Positions 56,361 to 64,000 of a stretch of 64,000 bases of DNA are shown in pieces (position 1 is the first letter of the stretch; the number at the start of each line of letters is the position of its first letter). This stretch comes from Methanosphaerula subterraneus (GTDB lineage Archaea; Halobacteriota; Methanomicrobia; Methanomicrobiales; Methanospirillaceae). The stretch lies in NCBI RefSeq assembly GCF_052055875.1, contig NZ_CP170508.1, positions 2,108,001 through 2,172,000 on the forward strand, written 5' to 3'. Made by a program: the position numbers and the translations under genes. The notes under the pieces are model-generated. The model searched no databases. It had not been told where the DNA came from and saw only the letters and a list, made by a program, of their open reading frames with translations.

Positions 56361-58430
56361 ATGGCCCGCAAGCGGCTGATGGCCGTTCGGGCCTTCGACC
56401 AGGCCCTGATCCGCGAGGCCCTCGTCGACGCCGTCAAAAAGTTCGATCCCTGGCGGCAGAAGGAGAACCCGGTGATGCTCGCCGTCGAGATCGGCGGCAT
56501 ACTCACCACCATCGCCTTCTTCGCCGCCCTCCTCTCCCCCGGCACCGAGCCCCCGCTCTTCTCGGGGCTCATCTCCCTCTGGCTCTGGCTGACGGTCTAC
56601 TTCTCGAACGTGGCCGAGTCGCTCTCCGAGGGACGGGGGAAGGCACGGGCCGCCTCGCTCCGCCAGTCCAGGACCGGGGTCACGGCCCGCCGGCTCGCCT
56701 CGGTCTCGCTCACTGCGCCGTTCGAGGAGATCTCCTCGACCGCCCTGAACCCGGGCGACCATGTGCTGGTCCGAGAGGGCGATCAGATCCCGTCCGACGG
56801 CGAGGTCGTCATGGGTGCGGTACTCGTCAACGAGGCTGCGATCACCGGTGAGTCGGCCCCGGTCGTCCGCGAATCGGGCGGCGATCGTTCGGCCGTGACC
56901 GGTGGGACCACCGTGCTCGCGAACGAGGCCGTGGTCCGGATCACGGCCGCCCCTGGCCAGACCTTCCTCGACCGGATGATCGCGATGATCGAGGGGGCGG
57001 AGCGGCGCAAGACCCCGAACGAGGTCGCCCTTGAGGTGCTGCTCTTCGCCCTGACCGGGGTCTTCGTGGCCGTGGTCGCGAACCTCTACCCGGTCTCGGC
57101 CTACAGTGCGGCTTCGAGCGGCCAGGGGGCCCCGGTCGGTCTGACCGTGCTGATCGCCCTCTTCGTCTGCCTGGCCCCGACCACCATCGCGGCCCTCCTC
57201 CCGGCGATCGGGATCGCAGGCATGGACCGGCTCTTCCAGCGGAACGTGATCGCCCTCTCGGGCCGGGCGATCGAGGCCGCCGGGGATGTGAACGTCCTCC
57301 TGCTCGACAAGACCGGGACGATCACCCTCGGCGACCGGCAGGCGGTCGCGTTCGTCCCGGTGAACGGTCAGGCGCACGCGGCCCTCATCGAGGCGTCTCT
57401 GCTCGCCTCGTTCGCAGACGAGACCCCGGAAGGGCGTTCGATCATCGACCTCGCCCGCACGAGCGGGGCCGGGGATCGCACCTGCCCGGACGACGCGGTC
57501 TTCGTCCCGTTCTCGGCACAGACCCGGCAGAGCGGTGTCGACTGCGGGGGGGTCAGGTACCGGAAAGGGGCCCCTGACACGATCGTCCGCGAGGTCGCTG
57601 CAGCCGGGGGGATCGTCCCCGCCGATCTCGACGCCAAGGTCGCCGGCATCGCCTCCTCGGGCGGAACCCCGCTCGTCGTCTCCCGCGACCTGACGATCCT
57701 CGGCGTGGTCCACCTGAAGGACATCCTGAAGCCGGGTATCCGGGAGCGGTTCGAGGATCTCCGGCGGATCGGGATCCAGACCATGATGATCACCGGCGAC
57801 AACCATCTCACCGCCGCCGCGATCGCGGCCGAGGCCGGTGTCGACGACTTTCTCGCCGAAGCGAAGCCGGAGGATAAACTCCGGCTGATCCGCGACCGGC
57901 AGGCCGAGGGGTACATGGTCGCGATGACCGGAGACGGTACGAACGATGCCCCGGCCCTCGCCCAGGCCGATGTTGCAGTCGCCATGAACAACGGGACCCA
58001 GCCGGCACGTGAGGCCGCCAACATCATCGACCTCGACTCGGACCCGACCAAGCTGCTGGAGATCGTGGAGATCGGCAAGCAGATCCTGATGACCCGCGGG
58101 GCCCTCACGACCTTCTCGATAGCCAACGATATCGCCAAGTACTTCGCGATCATCCCGGCCGCACTGGTCGGGATCTACCCCGTCCTCTCGGAGCTGAATG
58201 TCATGCACCTCTCGACACCCTACTCAGCCGTCCTCTCTGCGGTGATCTTCAACGCGATCGTCATCCCGATGCTGGTCCCGCTCGCCCTGAAAGGAGTCAG
58301 GTTCAGGCCGATTCCGGCCGGCCGACTCTTCCTCTCGAACCTGATCCTGTACGGGGGGACCGGCGTGATCGCGCCTTTTATCGGGATCAAACTGATCGAT
58401 CTGCTCGTCGCGGGGGTGCTGCACCTGTGA
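56361..58430 (+). CDS. kdpB: Potassium-transporting ATPase B chain
   Basis: 689 aa. P-type ATPase: phosphorylated Asp in DKTGTIT (D316), TGESAPV in the actuator domain, FVCLAPTTIAALLPAIGIAGMDRL in the membrane, MITGDNHLTAAAIA and TGDGTNDAPALAQADV in the P domain. Starts at the base after the kdpA stop. Supplies ATP energy to KdpA. Confidence 0.97.
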   Translation: MARKRLMAVRAFDQALIREALVDAVKKFDPWRQKENPVMLAVEIGGILTTIAFFAALLSPGTEPPLFSGLISLWLWLTVYFSNVAESLSEGRGKARAASLRQSRTGVTARRLASVSLTAPFEEISSTALNPGDHVLVREGDQIPSDGEVVMGAVLVNEAAITGESAPVVRESGGDRSAVTGGTTVLANEAVVRITAAPGQTFLDRMIAMIEGAERRKTPNEVALEVLLFALTGVFVAVVANLYPVSAYSAASSGQGAPVGLTVLIALFVCLAPTTIAALLPAIGIAGMDRLFQRNVIALSGRAIEAAGDVNVLLLDKTGTITLGDRQAVAFVPVNGQAHAALIEASLLASFADETPEGRSIIDLARTSGAGDRTCPDDAVFVPFSAQTRQSGVDCGGVRYRKGAPDTIVREVAAAGGIVPADLDAKVAGIASSGGTPLVVSRDLTILGVVHLKDILKPGIRERFEDLRRIGIQTMMITGDNHLTAAAIAAEAGVDDFLAEAKPEDKLRLIRDRQAEGYMVAMTGDGTNDAPALAQADVAVAMNNGTQPAREAANIIDLDSDPTKLLEIVEIGKQILMTRGALTTFSIANDIAKYFAIIPAALVGIYPVLSELNVMHLSTPYSAVLSAVIFNAIVIPMLVPLALKGVRFRPIPAGRLFLSNLILYGGTGVIAPFIGIKLIDLLVAGVLHL

Positions 58431-58987
58431 CCCTCCGCGCTTCGCTCAGGCCGGCCTTCGTCCTCTTCGCCGGCTGCCTGCTGGTGCTCGGCCTCCTCTA
58501 CCCTCTCGCCCTGACCGGGATTGCGGGTACGACCTTTCCCGTACAGGCGCACGGTTCCCTGATGTACGATGCAAACGGTTCGGTCTCAGGCTCGGCCCTG
58601 ATCGCGCAGCCGGTGACCGACCCGCGGTACTTCCACCCCCGCCCGTCGGCCGTCGACTACAACGCGGCGGGATCCGGCGGGTCGAACCTCGGGCCGACGA
58701 ACCCTGTCTTCCTTGACCAGGTGAACGCCTCGATTGCGAGGCTCCGGACCGCCGGGGTGACCGGCCCGGTTCCGGCAGAGCTCGTGATGGCCTCGGCGAG
58801 CGGGCTCGACCCCGACCTCTCGGTCGAGGCGGCCCTGGTCCAGGTCCCGCTCGTTGCGGCGGCCCGGAACCGATCTGTCGACGAGGTCCGGGCCCTCGTC
58901 ATCGCCCACCAGGACGCCGACCCGATGCCGTTCCATCCGGCGTATGTGAACGTGAACACCCTCAACCAGGCTCTTGACGAGCGATGA
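58427..58987 (+). CDS. kdpC: Potassium-transporting ATPase C chain
   Basis: 186 aa from GTG 58427, overlapping the kdpB stop (GTGA). One N-terminal membrane helix, SALIAQPVTDPRYFHPRPSAVDYNAAGSGGSNLGPTNP and SASGLDPDLSVEAALVQVPLVAAAR are the KdpC signature. Stabilises the KdpA-KdpB complex. Confidence 0.96.
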   Translation: MTLRASLRPAFVLFAGCLLVLGLLYPLALTGIAGTTFPVQAHGSLMYDANGSVSGSALIAQPVTDPRYFHPRPSAVDYNAAGSGGSNLGPTNPVFLDQVNASIARLRTAGVTGPVPAELVMASASGLDPDLSVEAALVQVPLVAAARNRSVDEVRALVIAHQDADPMPFHPAYVNVNTLNQALDER

Positions 58988-60900
58988 CCAGAGATGACGG
59001 CCGCCCGTCTCCCGACGACCTCCTCTCCCTCGCCCGGGAGGACGACCGGCGCAAAACCGAAGGGAGGCTGACGGTCTACCTCGGGTACGCGGCCGGGGTC
59101 GGCAAGACCTATACGATGCTTGCCGACGCCCTCGGCTGGCGAAGCGAGGGGACCGACGTCGTGATCGGGTATGTGGAGACCCATGGCCGGCCCGAGACCG
59201 AGGGGCTCGCCGCGAGGCTGGAGTCGATCCCGCCCAAGGTCGTCGACTACCAGGGCATCTCCCTCCCTGAGATGGACCTCGACGCAGTGCTCGCCCGGAA
59301 CCCGGCCGTCGTCCTCGTCGACGAGCTGGCGCACACCCTGGCGCCCGGCCAGCGGCATGCGAAGCGGTACCAGGAGATCGAGGAGCTCCTCCGGGCCGGG
59401 ATCTCGGTCTGCACAACCGTGAACATCCAGCACATCGAGAGTGAACATGACATGGTCGCCCGGATCACCGGCATCCAGGTCCGCGAGACGGTTCCTGATA
59501 CGTTCCTTGAACAGGCCGGCGATCTCCGGTTGATCGACCTGCCGCCAGAACAGCTCGTCGAACGGCTCCACGCCGGCAAGGTCTATGTTCAGGAGATGGC
59601 CGCCCAGGCGGTCGAACGGTTCTTCACCCCGGCCAACCTGGCCGGGCTCCGCCAGCTGGCGCTCAGGTTCGTCGCCGGGTCCGCGGATCGGGAACTGGTC
59701 GGGCTGATGCACTCGCGGGCGATCACAGGGCCGGGTCCGGCCGTGGAACGGGTGCTGGTCGGGGTCAGGACCGGCCCGTACGCGGCTCAGATGGTCAGGG
59801 CCGGGTACAGGGTGGCGAGCCGGCTCCAGGCGGACTGGATCGTCCTCTCGGTCGAGACCGAGAGCGATCTCGAGGCTCCGGCGACGGACCAGGCCCACCT
59901 TCGCGAGGCCCTGGAGACGGCCAGACGGCTCGGCGGCCGGGTCGTCCGGTATCGTGCGGAGGATGTGGCCGGCGAGATCATCCGGCATGCGAAGCGGAAC
60001 AACGTGAGCATCATCCTGCTCGGCAAGCCCAGGGGGCTCGGGCTCCTTCTCTCGCCGGTCTATCGGATCATGCGGCAGACTCCGGGAACTGCGCTCCATC
60101 TGGTCGATCCCCTTGAACGAACACCGATCCCGATCAGTCGACAGCTCCCCCTCCCCTCGATCCCTGATGCAGGTGTCGCCCTGCTGTTGATCGGGGGAGT
60201 GGCGGCGGTGAACGTCACGCTCCGGGATGCGCTCAGCCCGTCGAACCTGCTGATCATCCAGCTGGTCCCGATTGTGATCGCGTCGCTCTTCCTGGGAAGG
60301 GCTGCATCGGTCTTCGCGGTCGCTGTCAGCCTCCTCCTCTTCGATATCCTCTTCGTCCCGCCGTACTACACGATCGCTGTCTCGGACTGGGAGTACTTCA
60401 TTTCGTTCATCGGCTACCTGATCGTCGCCCTGGTGATCAGCCACCTCGCCGGCCGCCTCCGTCACCTGCTGCCGCAGATCCGGGAGAGTGAGGCTACGGT
60501 CTCTGCCATGGCCGGCCTCTCGAAGGATCTCGACCTGGCGACGACCCGGCAGGAGGTCTTCGAACGACTCGCCGATCATCTCTGCCAGTTCACCGGGGGG
60601 CCGGTGGTCGTGCTGGTCCCAGGTGGGGGCGATCTGATCCGGACGGCCGGGGACCCGGGGTACCCGCTCGGCGAGAAGGAGGAGGCGATCGCGGCCTGGG
60701 TGTACGAAAACCGGAGGCCGGCCGGGCGTGGGATGGACACCCTCCCCTCCGGCCAGGGCCGGTACCTCCCGCTGGTCGCATCAGGCCGTGCCCTGGGGGT
60801 CGTCGGGGTGATGCCGGAGGGTGAGAACGGCGAGGGTGCTCAGGAGGTGCTCGAGGGGATGGTCCGACTCGGCTCGCTGGTGCTCGACCGGCTGGAGTGA
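58984..60900 (+). CDS. KdpD-like sensor lacking the histidine kinase
   Basis: 638 aa, ATG overlapping the kdpC stop. N-terminal KdpD domain (about 25-235) with P-loop GYAAGVGKT (34-42) and VLVDELAHT; USP-like domain (about 250-375, VERVLVGVRTGPYAAQMV and IILLGKPRG); DUF4118 membrane domain (about 395-500); GAF-type domain to the end (about 510-638). E. coli KdpD (894 aa) continues into HisKA/HATPase; none is here, and no KdpE follows. It may sense K+ or turgor by a direct interaction or through another kinase. Confidence 0.9.
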   Translation: MTRDDGRPSPDDLLSLAREDDRRKTEGRLTVYLGYAAGVGKTYTMLADALGWRSEGTDVVIGYVETHGRPETEGLAARLESIPPKVVDYQGISLPEMDLDAVLARNPAVVLVDELAHTLAPGQRHAKRYQEIEELLRAGISVCTTVNIQHIESEHDMVARITGIQVRETVPDTFLEQAGDLRLIDLPPEQLVERLHAGKVYVQEMAAQAVERFFTPANLAGLRQLALRFVAGSADRELVGLMHSRAITGPGPAVERVLVGVRTGPYAAQMVRAGYRVASRLQADWIVLSVETESDLEAPATDQAHLREALETARRLGGRVVRYRAEDVAGEIIRHAKRNNVSIILLGKPRGLGLLLSPVYRIMRQTPGTALHLVDPLERTPIPISRQLPLPSIPDAGVALLLIGGVAAVNVTLRDALSPSNLLIIQLVPIVIASLFLGRAASVFAVAVSLLLFDILFVPPYYTIAVSDWEYFISFIGYLIVALVISHLAGRLRHLLPQIRESEATVSAMAGLSKDLDLATTRQEVFERLADHLCQFTGGPVVVLVPGGGDLIRTAGDPGYPLGEKEEAIAAWVYENRRPAGRGMDTLPSGQGRYLPLVASGRALGVVGVMPEGENGEGAQEVLEGMVRLGSLVLDRLE

Positions 60901-61055
60901 GTGCTCCGGATGCCCACAATCTTTAAATCCAGTGGGCGAGAGCCAGAGGCTGTACGAGAGAACATATCATATCATCACTACCGGTAGAATATTCCACCAC
61001 AATATCAGGGATCGGAACGATCAGCACAGCCGGAGAGCGGTGAGAGAGGGTGATC

Positions 61056-61838
61056 ATGACAACCATCAATTTCAAAGAGATCGGGGCGAGACTGAAGGCG
61101 GCATTTCGGCTGTCGACTCGCCCTCTTGCAGTGTACGGATCGGAACTCCTGCCGGCGGGCATCCCCCGGATGACCGAGGTGAACCGGTGTTTTGCCGTAT
61201 CCCTCCACCGGATGGCGATGGGAGACGAGGTGTCGGCGATCTATGTCAGTGCCGACACCAGCGAGGGCTGCTGTCCGGGCGGCCTCTACCATGTTGGGTA
61301 TATTCCGGTCCCCGACGAGATCCGGTATTTTGTGTCGACCGGCAGGAAGGACGTTCGCGGCGGGGCGGCCGAGTACCTGAAGGCGAGCCCGGAACTGTTC
61401 GATGGCTGCACGAAGGCGGTGGGGCCGATCCGTCCGCCAGGCACGTATCTCGTCGTGCAGGCCTGCGAGGCCCTCCCGGATCCCGAGCCGGCCATCCGGT
61501 CCCTCTGCTGTTTTGGGACGGGCGAGCAGATCCGGAACATGGGGGCGCTCGTTCACTTCGACCGGGACGACCCGTTCTCGCCGGTCATCGCCCCCTGGGG
61601 ATCCGCCTGTTCGACCTATATCACGTTCCCGGCCGGCCTCGCAGAGAACACCCCGCACGACACCGCGTTCATGGGTCCGCAGGAACCGACACTGAACTAC
61701 TCCCTTCCCCCTGATATGATGGCGCTGGGGATCCCCGCGGAGATGGCCGCCCGGATGGTGGAGAACCTGGACGCCTCGTTTGTGATCCGCAGATCCAATG
61801 TGGCATTCCCCAGATATGAACGGCGACTGGATCGATAG
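61056..61838 (+). CDS. DUF169 domain protein
   Basis: 260 aa from ATG 61056 (a GTG at 61050 is possible); GAGAGGGTG just upstream. FKEIGARLKAAFRLSTRPLAVYG, CFAVSLHRMAMGDEVSAIYVSADTSEGCCPGG, CCFGTGEQIRNMGALVHF and APWGSACSTYITFPAG are DUF169-like, with conserved cysteines (GCCPGG). Function of the family is unknown. TATA-like CTTTAAATCC at 60919-60928. Confidence 0.85.
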   Translation: MTTINFKEIGARLKAAFRLSTRPLAVYGSELLPAGIPRMTEVNRCFAVSLHRMAMGDEVSAIYVSADTSEGCCPGGLYHVGYIPVPDEIRYFVSTGRKDVRGGAAEYLKASPELFDGCTKAVGPIRPPGTYLVVQACEALPDPEPAIRSLCCFGTGEQIRNMGALVHFDRDDPFSPVIAPWGSACSTYITFPAGLAENTPHDTAFMGPQEPTLNYSLPPDMMALGIPAEMAARMVENLDASFVIRRSNVAFPRYERRLDR

Positions 61839-61951
61839 GCCGGCGGATACGTCGCACCGTCCGACCATCCATCTCCCTGTCGGAGACCCCTCAGCGGAGA
61901 GATACCCTTAAAAACCTCCCCCCCGCAAACCTTACCCCGGAGAGAGAAACC

Positions 61952-62512
61952 ATGGACAAGATCACGCTCGGCCCGATGCCGTACATGAGTGTCATGCCCA
62001 CCCTGCTCGTGGGTGCGAACGTCAAGGGAACGCCGAACTACATGGTCGCCGCATGGGCAACCGTCGCCTGCATGGCGCCGCCGATGGTCTGCGTCGCGAT
62101 CAACAAGGGACGGTATACGGCACAGGGGATCGAAGAGAACGGGACCTTCAGCCTGAACGTGCCGTCGGCTCGGCAGGTGGTCGAGACCGATCACTGCGGC
62201 CTCGTCTCCGGTGCAAAGGAGGATAAGTCCGGGGTCTTCACGTCCTTCTACGGGAAACTGGAGACTGCGCCCCTGGCCGAGGAGTGCCCGGTCAACATCG
62301 AATGCAGGGTTTTTCAGTCCGTCGACGTGGGGAGCCACCTGCTGATCATAGGGGAGGTCGTGGAGATCCATGCCGACCGGTCCTGCGTGACGGACGGAAA
62401 ACCGGATATCGCCAGGATCAACCCGATCATATACGCCCAGGCCACCTACTTCGATGTGGGGAACCAGGTCGACAGGGCATTCTCGGCCGGACTGAAGTAC
62501 AGAAAGGAATGA
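61952..62512 (+). CDS. Flavin reductase family protein
   Basis: 186 aa. MPYMSVMPTLLVGANVKGTPNYMVAAWATVACMAPPMVCVAINKGRYTAQGIEENGTFSLNVPS is the FMN-binding split-barrel (flavin reductase/flavoredoxin) pattern. HLLIIGEVVEIH closes the domain. Such proteins of methanogens bind FMN and take part in electron transfer. It lies 113 bp after the DUF169 gene in the same direction and may be in the same operon. Confidence 0.9.
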   Translation: MDKITLGPMPYMSVMPTLLVGANVKGTPNYMVAAWATVACMAPPMVCVAINKGRYTAQGIEENGTFSLNVPSARQVVETDHCGLVSGAKEDKSGVFTSFYGKLETAPLAEECPVNIECRVFQSVDVGSHLLIIGEVVEIHADRSCVTDGKPDIARINPIIYAQATYFDVGNQVDRAFSAGLKYRKE

Positions 62513-62573
62513 TACCGGGGCATCTGCCGGAATTCAGTTCTTCTTTTTTCCTATCGATCGCTCGCGGGAGCCT

Positions 62574-62600
62574 GCCGGGCGGCCCGTTTTTTAAAAAAAT
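62574..62600. terminator. Hairpin with T-run/A-run between convergent genes
   Basis: GCCGGGCGGCCCG followed by TTTTTTAAAAAAA, about 60 bp after the flavin reductase stop; can serve both directions, since the minus strand also shows a T-run. Confidence 0.55.
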
Positions 62601-62616
62601 GGTGAGTGCCGGTGAT

Positions 62617-62928
62617 CTATTGCTTCACCTCGAGGTCCATCTCGACGCCACCCGTCGCCCCGAGCACGAGGTTGTACACGATCGCAACGACGGCACCCCC
62701 AATGAACCCGCCCACTCCTCCGATGATGACCATGAGGACCAGCCCGACAAGGCCGGCACCGACCCCGAGTGCCTGGGTGTCCATCACGGATGCCATTCCT
62801 CCCAGCCCTGCGGCGAGAGGGATGCCCATCAGAAAGCCCCATACCAGTCCGAAGACTGCAAAGAACTTTGCGACACTGATCACGCCGAAATGTTTGATCA
62901 TATATGCAGTGGTTGCCATGGAGAGCAT
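62617..62928 (-). CDS. Two-to-three-helix membrane protein
   Basis: 103 aa from ATG 62928 with AGGAGG three bases upstream; ATG 62919 is the alternative (spacing 12). Hydrophobic stretches: VISVAKFFAVFGLVWGFLMGIPLAAGLGG, GVGAGLVGLVLMVIIGGVGGFIGGAVVAIVYNLVLGATGG, then an acidic end. Resembles archaeal small membrane proteins of the DUF3566 type. Function unknown. Confidence 0.7.
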   Translation of the reverse strand: MLSMATTAYMIKHFGVISVAKFFAVFGLVWGFLMGIPLAAGLGGMASVMDTQALGVGAGLVGLVLMVIIGGVGGFIGGAVVAIVYNLVLGATGGVEMDLEVKQ

Positions 62929-63160
62929 ATACCTCCTGGAACAGTATAAAACTGAGTACCTCTCCAGAACCGAATGATTCGATCCCTGGAGGGGCCGGAC
63001 AGAGATCTGCACGCTGCCGGCATCATCTCCCCTTCGAGGGTGGCCAGGTGCGCCGCTCTCTCGTCCAGTCATGGGAGAGGATCTCCGCCTCGGGGCTCAC
63101 TCCTGTCGACGATCCTCCCGCCAATACTTTCTGCAGAGTTCGAGGTATCCAAAATGAGGT

Positions 63161-64000
63161 TTACTTCACTTCGGTGAGCTTCTCGTTTGCCTGGCGGAGA
63201 GTTTCCTCTGCCCGCTTGCGCTCAGTGATATCCTCGATCTGGGCTGCAAAATAACCGGGTGCGCCCTGGTGATCACGGATCGCCGTCACCCGGATCAATC
63301 CCCAGAGGATGCTGCCGTCTTTCCGGATATACCGTTTTTCCGTACCGTATACCGGAATCGTTCCCGCAGCAAGCTCCCTCATCTGTTCCAGGTCGCCGGC
63401 GAGATGATCCGGATGCGTGATATCCTTAAATGAGAACTGAAGCAGTTCCTCTTCACAATAACCGGTCATGGTTACCCAGGTGGGGTTGACAGAGACAAAC
63501 CGGAGATCCGGCGTGACAAGGGCCATGCCAAGCGGGCTGTTCTCGAAGATCTTCCGGTATCGCTCTTCGCTCTCTCGCAGTGCGTCTTCTACCCGTTTGC
63601 GTTCGGTGATGTCGTGCACCGATCCGATCAGGTGTGTACAGCGACCTCCTGTATCAAAGATGGGGGTGATACTGACTTCTCCGATCAGTTGCCCGGTGGG
63701 ATAATGGGAGGTCTCCTCCCAGCGAACGAGGGTCTTTTCATCGATGGCCTGCCGGTATTTTTCCAGAACCATGGAGAGAGACGGTTCGGGGATGATCTTG
63801 TTCACCGTCTTGCCGATCACCTGCTCATGCGGCAATCCGGTTACTCTGCTAAATGCCGCGTTGATGGAAGTAAAACGGTACTGCCTGTCGGGTTCGACGG
63901 TCAGTTGAAAGATGGAGTCTTCGACGGTGTTATAGATGGAGATCAGGTGTTGTTCATTTTTATCCAGTGCCAGTTCCTTCTGTTTCCGTTCGGTGATGTC
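63161..64000 (-). CDS. PAS-domain signal protein, C-terminal part (runs off the window)
   Basis: 280 codons are visible and the frame stays open to the window end. Three PAS/PAC units: a partial one (DITERKQ..., NTVEDSIFQLTVEPDRQY), a second (FENSPLGMALVTPDLRFVSVNPTWVTMTGYCEEEL), each with a PAC end (GSVHDITERKRVEDALRESEERY and AAQIEDITERKRAEETLRQ). It ends at NEKLTEVK with a TAA stop; no kinase domain follows, so it is a pure PAS sensor or has been truncated. Confidence 0.85.
   Translation of the reverse strand, partial: DITERKQKELALDKNEQHLISIYNTVEDSIFQLTVEPDRQYRFTSINAAFSRVTGLPHEQVIGKTVNKIIPEPSLSMVLEKYRQAIDEKTLVRWEETSHYPTGQLIGEVSITPIFDTGGRCTHLIGSVHDITERKRVEDALRESEERYRKIFENSPLGMALVTPDLRFVSVNPTWVTMTGYCEEELLQFSFKDITHPDHLAGDLEQMRELAAGTIPVYGTEKRYIRKDGSILWGLIRVTAIRDHQGAPGYFAAQIEDITERKRAEETLRQANEKLTEVK

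Noticed and set aside
54633..58208. Very long open frame on the minus strand (1191 codons)
   Set aside because: Composition is Asp/Glu/Gly/Arg/His-rich with no motif; it is the antisense shadow of kdpA and kdpB, which are beyond doubt.
58657..60579. Minus-strand frame of 640 codons
   Set aside because: Antisense of the KdpD-like gene, same low-complexity look.
1..64000. CRISPR array, rRNA operon, intact insertion sequence
   Set aside because: No regularly spaced repeats, no rRNA signatures and no full transposase gene were found.

Overview
The window is a 64 kb piece of a GC-rich euryarchaeal chromosome, most likely from a methanogen of the order Methanomicrobiales. The evidence is a set of archaeal or methanogen-specific genes: CofD (coenzyme F420), MfnE (methanofuran), RNA polymerase subunit L, archaeal elongation factor 1-beta, an archaeal SRP RNA, and the archaeal entry route to the shikimate pathway (ADH synthase plus 3-dehydroquinate synthase II). 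Many PAS and lipoprotein genes and TATA-type promoters with very short leaders fit the same picture. The genus cannot be settled from the sequence alone.

Layout. 0-6.6 kb: the start of an ABC transporter ATPase, a Cache-type lipoprotein, a secreted ComEC-like metallo-beta-lactamase coupled to a DUF3006 gene, then a five-gene metalloid-type operon (ArsP_1 permease, CxxC thioredoxin-like protein, two DGC-domain proteins, DUF2703) followed by the wreck of an Acr3 arsenite exporter. 6.6-16.8 kb: housekeeping and small metabolic genes (DODA dioxygenase, amidotransferase, HD hydrolase, cofD, tandem USP), an AT-richer TrmB/MFS pair, a molybdopterin oxidoreductase with a membrane partner, rpoL and an MBL hydrolase. 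16.8-31 kb: an AAA+ ATPase, two M24 peptidases, a CHASE4-like histidine kinase, tRNA-Asn and tRNA-Met, SRP RNA, malate dehydrogenase, aEF-1beta, mfnE, B12-dependent ribonucleotide reductase and a secreted phospholipase-D-like protein.

31-37 kb: a pair of small regulators with a clear palindromic operator, a kinase-less PAS/GAF protein, MscL and two secreted proteins sharing a module. 36.8-45.6 kb: an almost complete aromatic amino-acid pathway. Eight tightly packed genes on the minus strand (two ADH synthase paralogues, DHQ synthase II, TyrA, PheA, AroA, a shikimate kinase-shikimate dehydrogenase fusion, AroC) converge on aroD on the plus strand. Only chorismate mutase is not seen. 45.9-54.4 kb: an AI-2E transporter, tRNA-Leu, RsgA, an SRAP (HMCES/YedK) protein behind two strong inverted repeats, an EFR1 flavodoxin-ferredoxin protein, remnants of an integrated element (P4-type primase and an HTH protein), and three tandem copies of a lipoprotein gene, each with the same promoter.

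54.5-61 kb: a potassium-uptake operon kdpABC followed by a KdpD-like sensor that has lost its kinase. A 10-bp-arm palindrome sits right behind the TATA box of this operon. 61-64 kb: a DUF169 protein, a flavin reductase, a small membrane protein and the end of a PAS-domain signal protein that runs off the window.

The most interesting items are the arsenic-type operon with its decayed Acr3 gene, the kinase-less KdpD with its operator, the compact aromatic cluster with its fused kinase/dehydrogenase, and the palindromes upstream of the SRAP gene and between the two regulator-flanking genes at 31.6 kb. No CRISPR array, rRNA or intact insertion sequence was seen.
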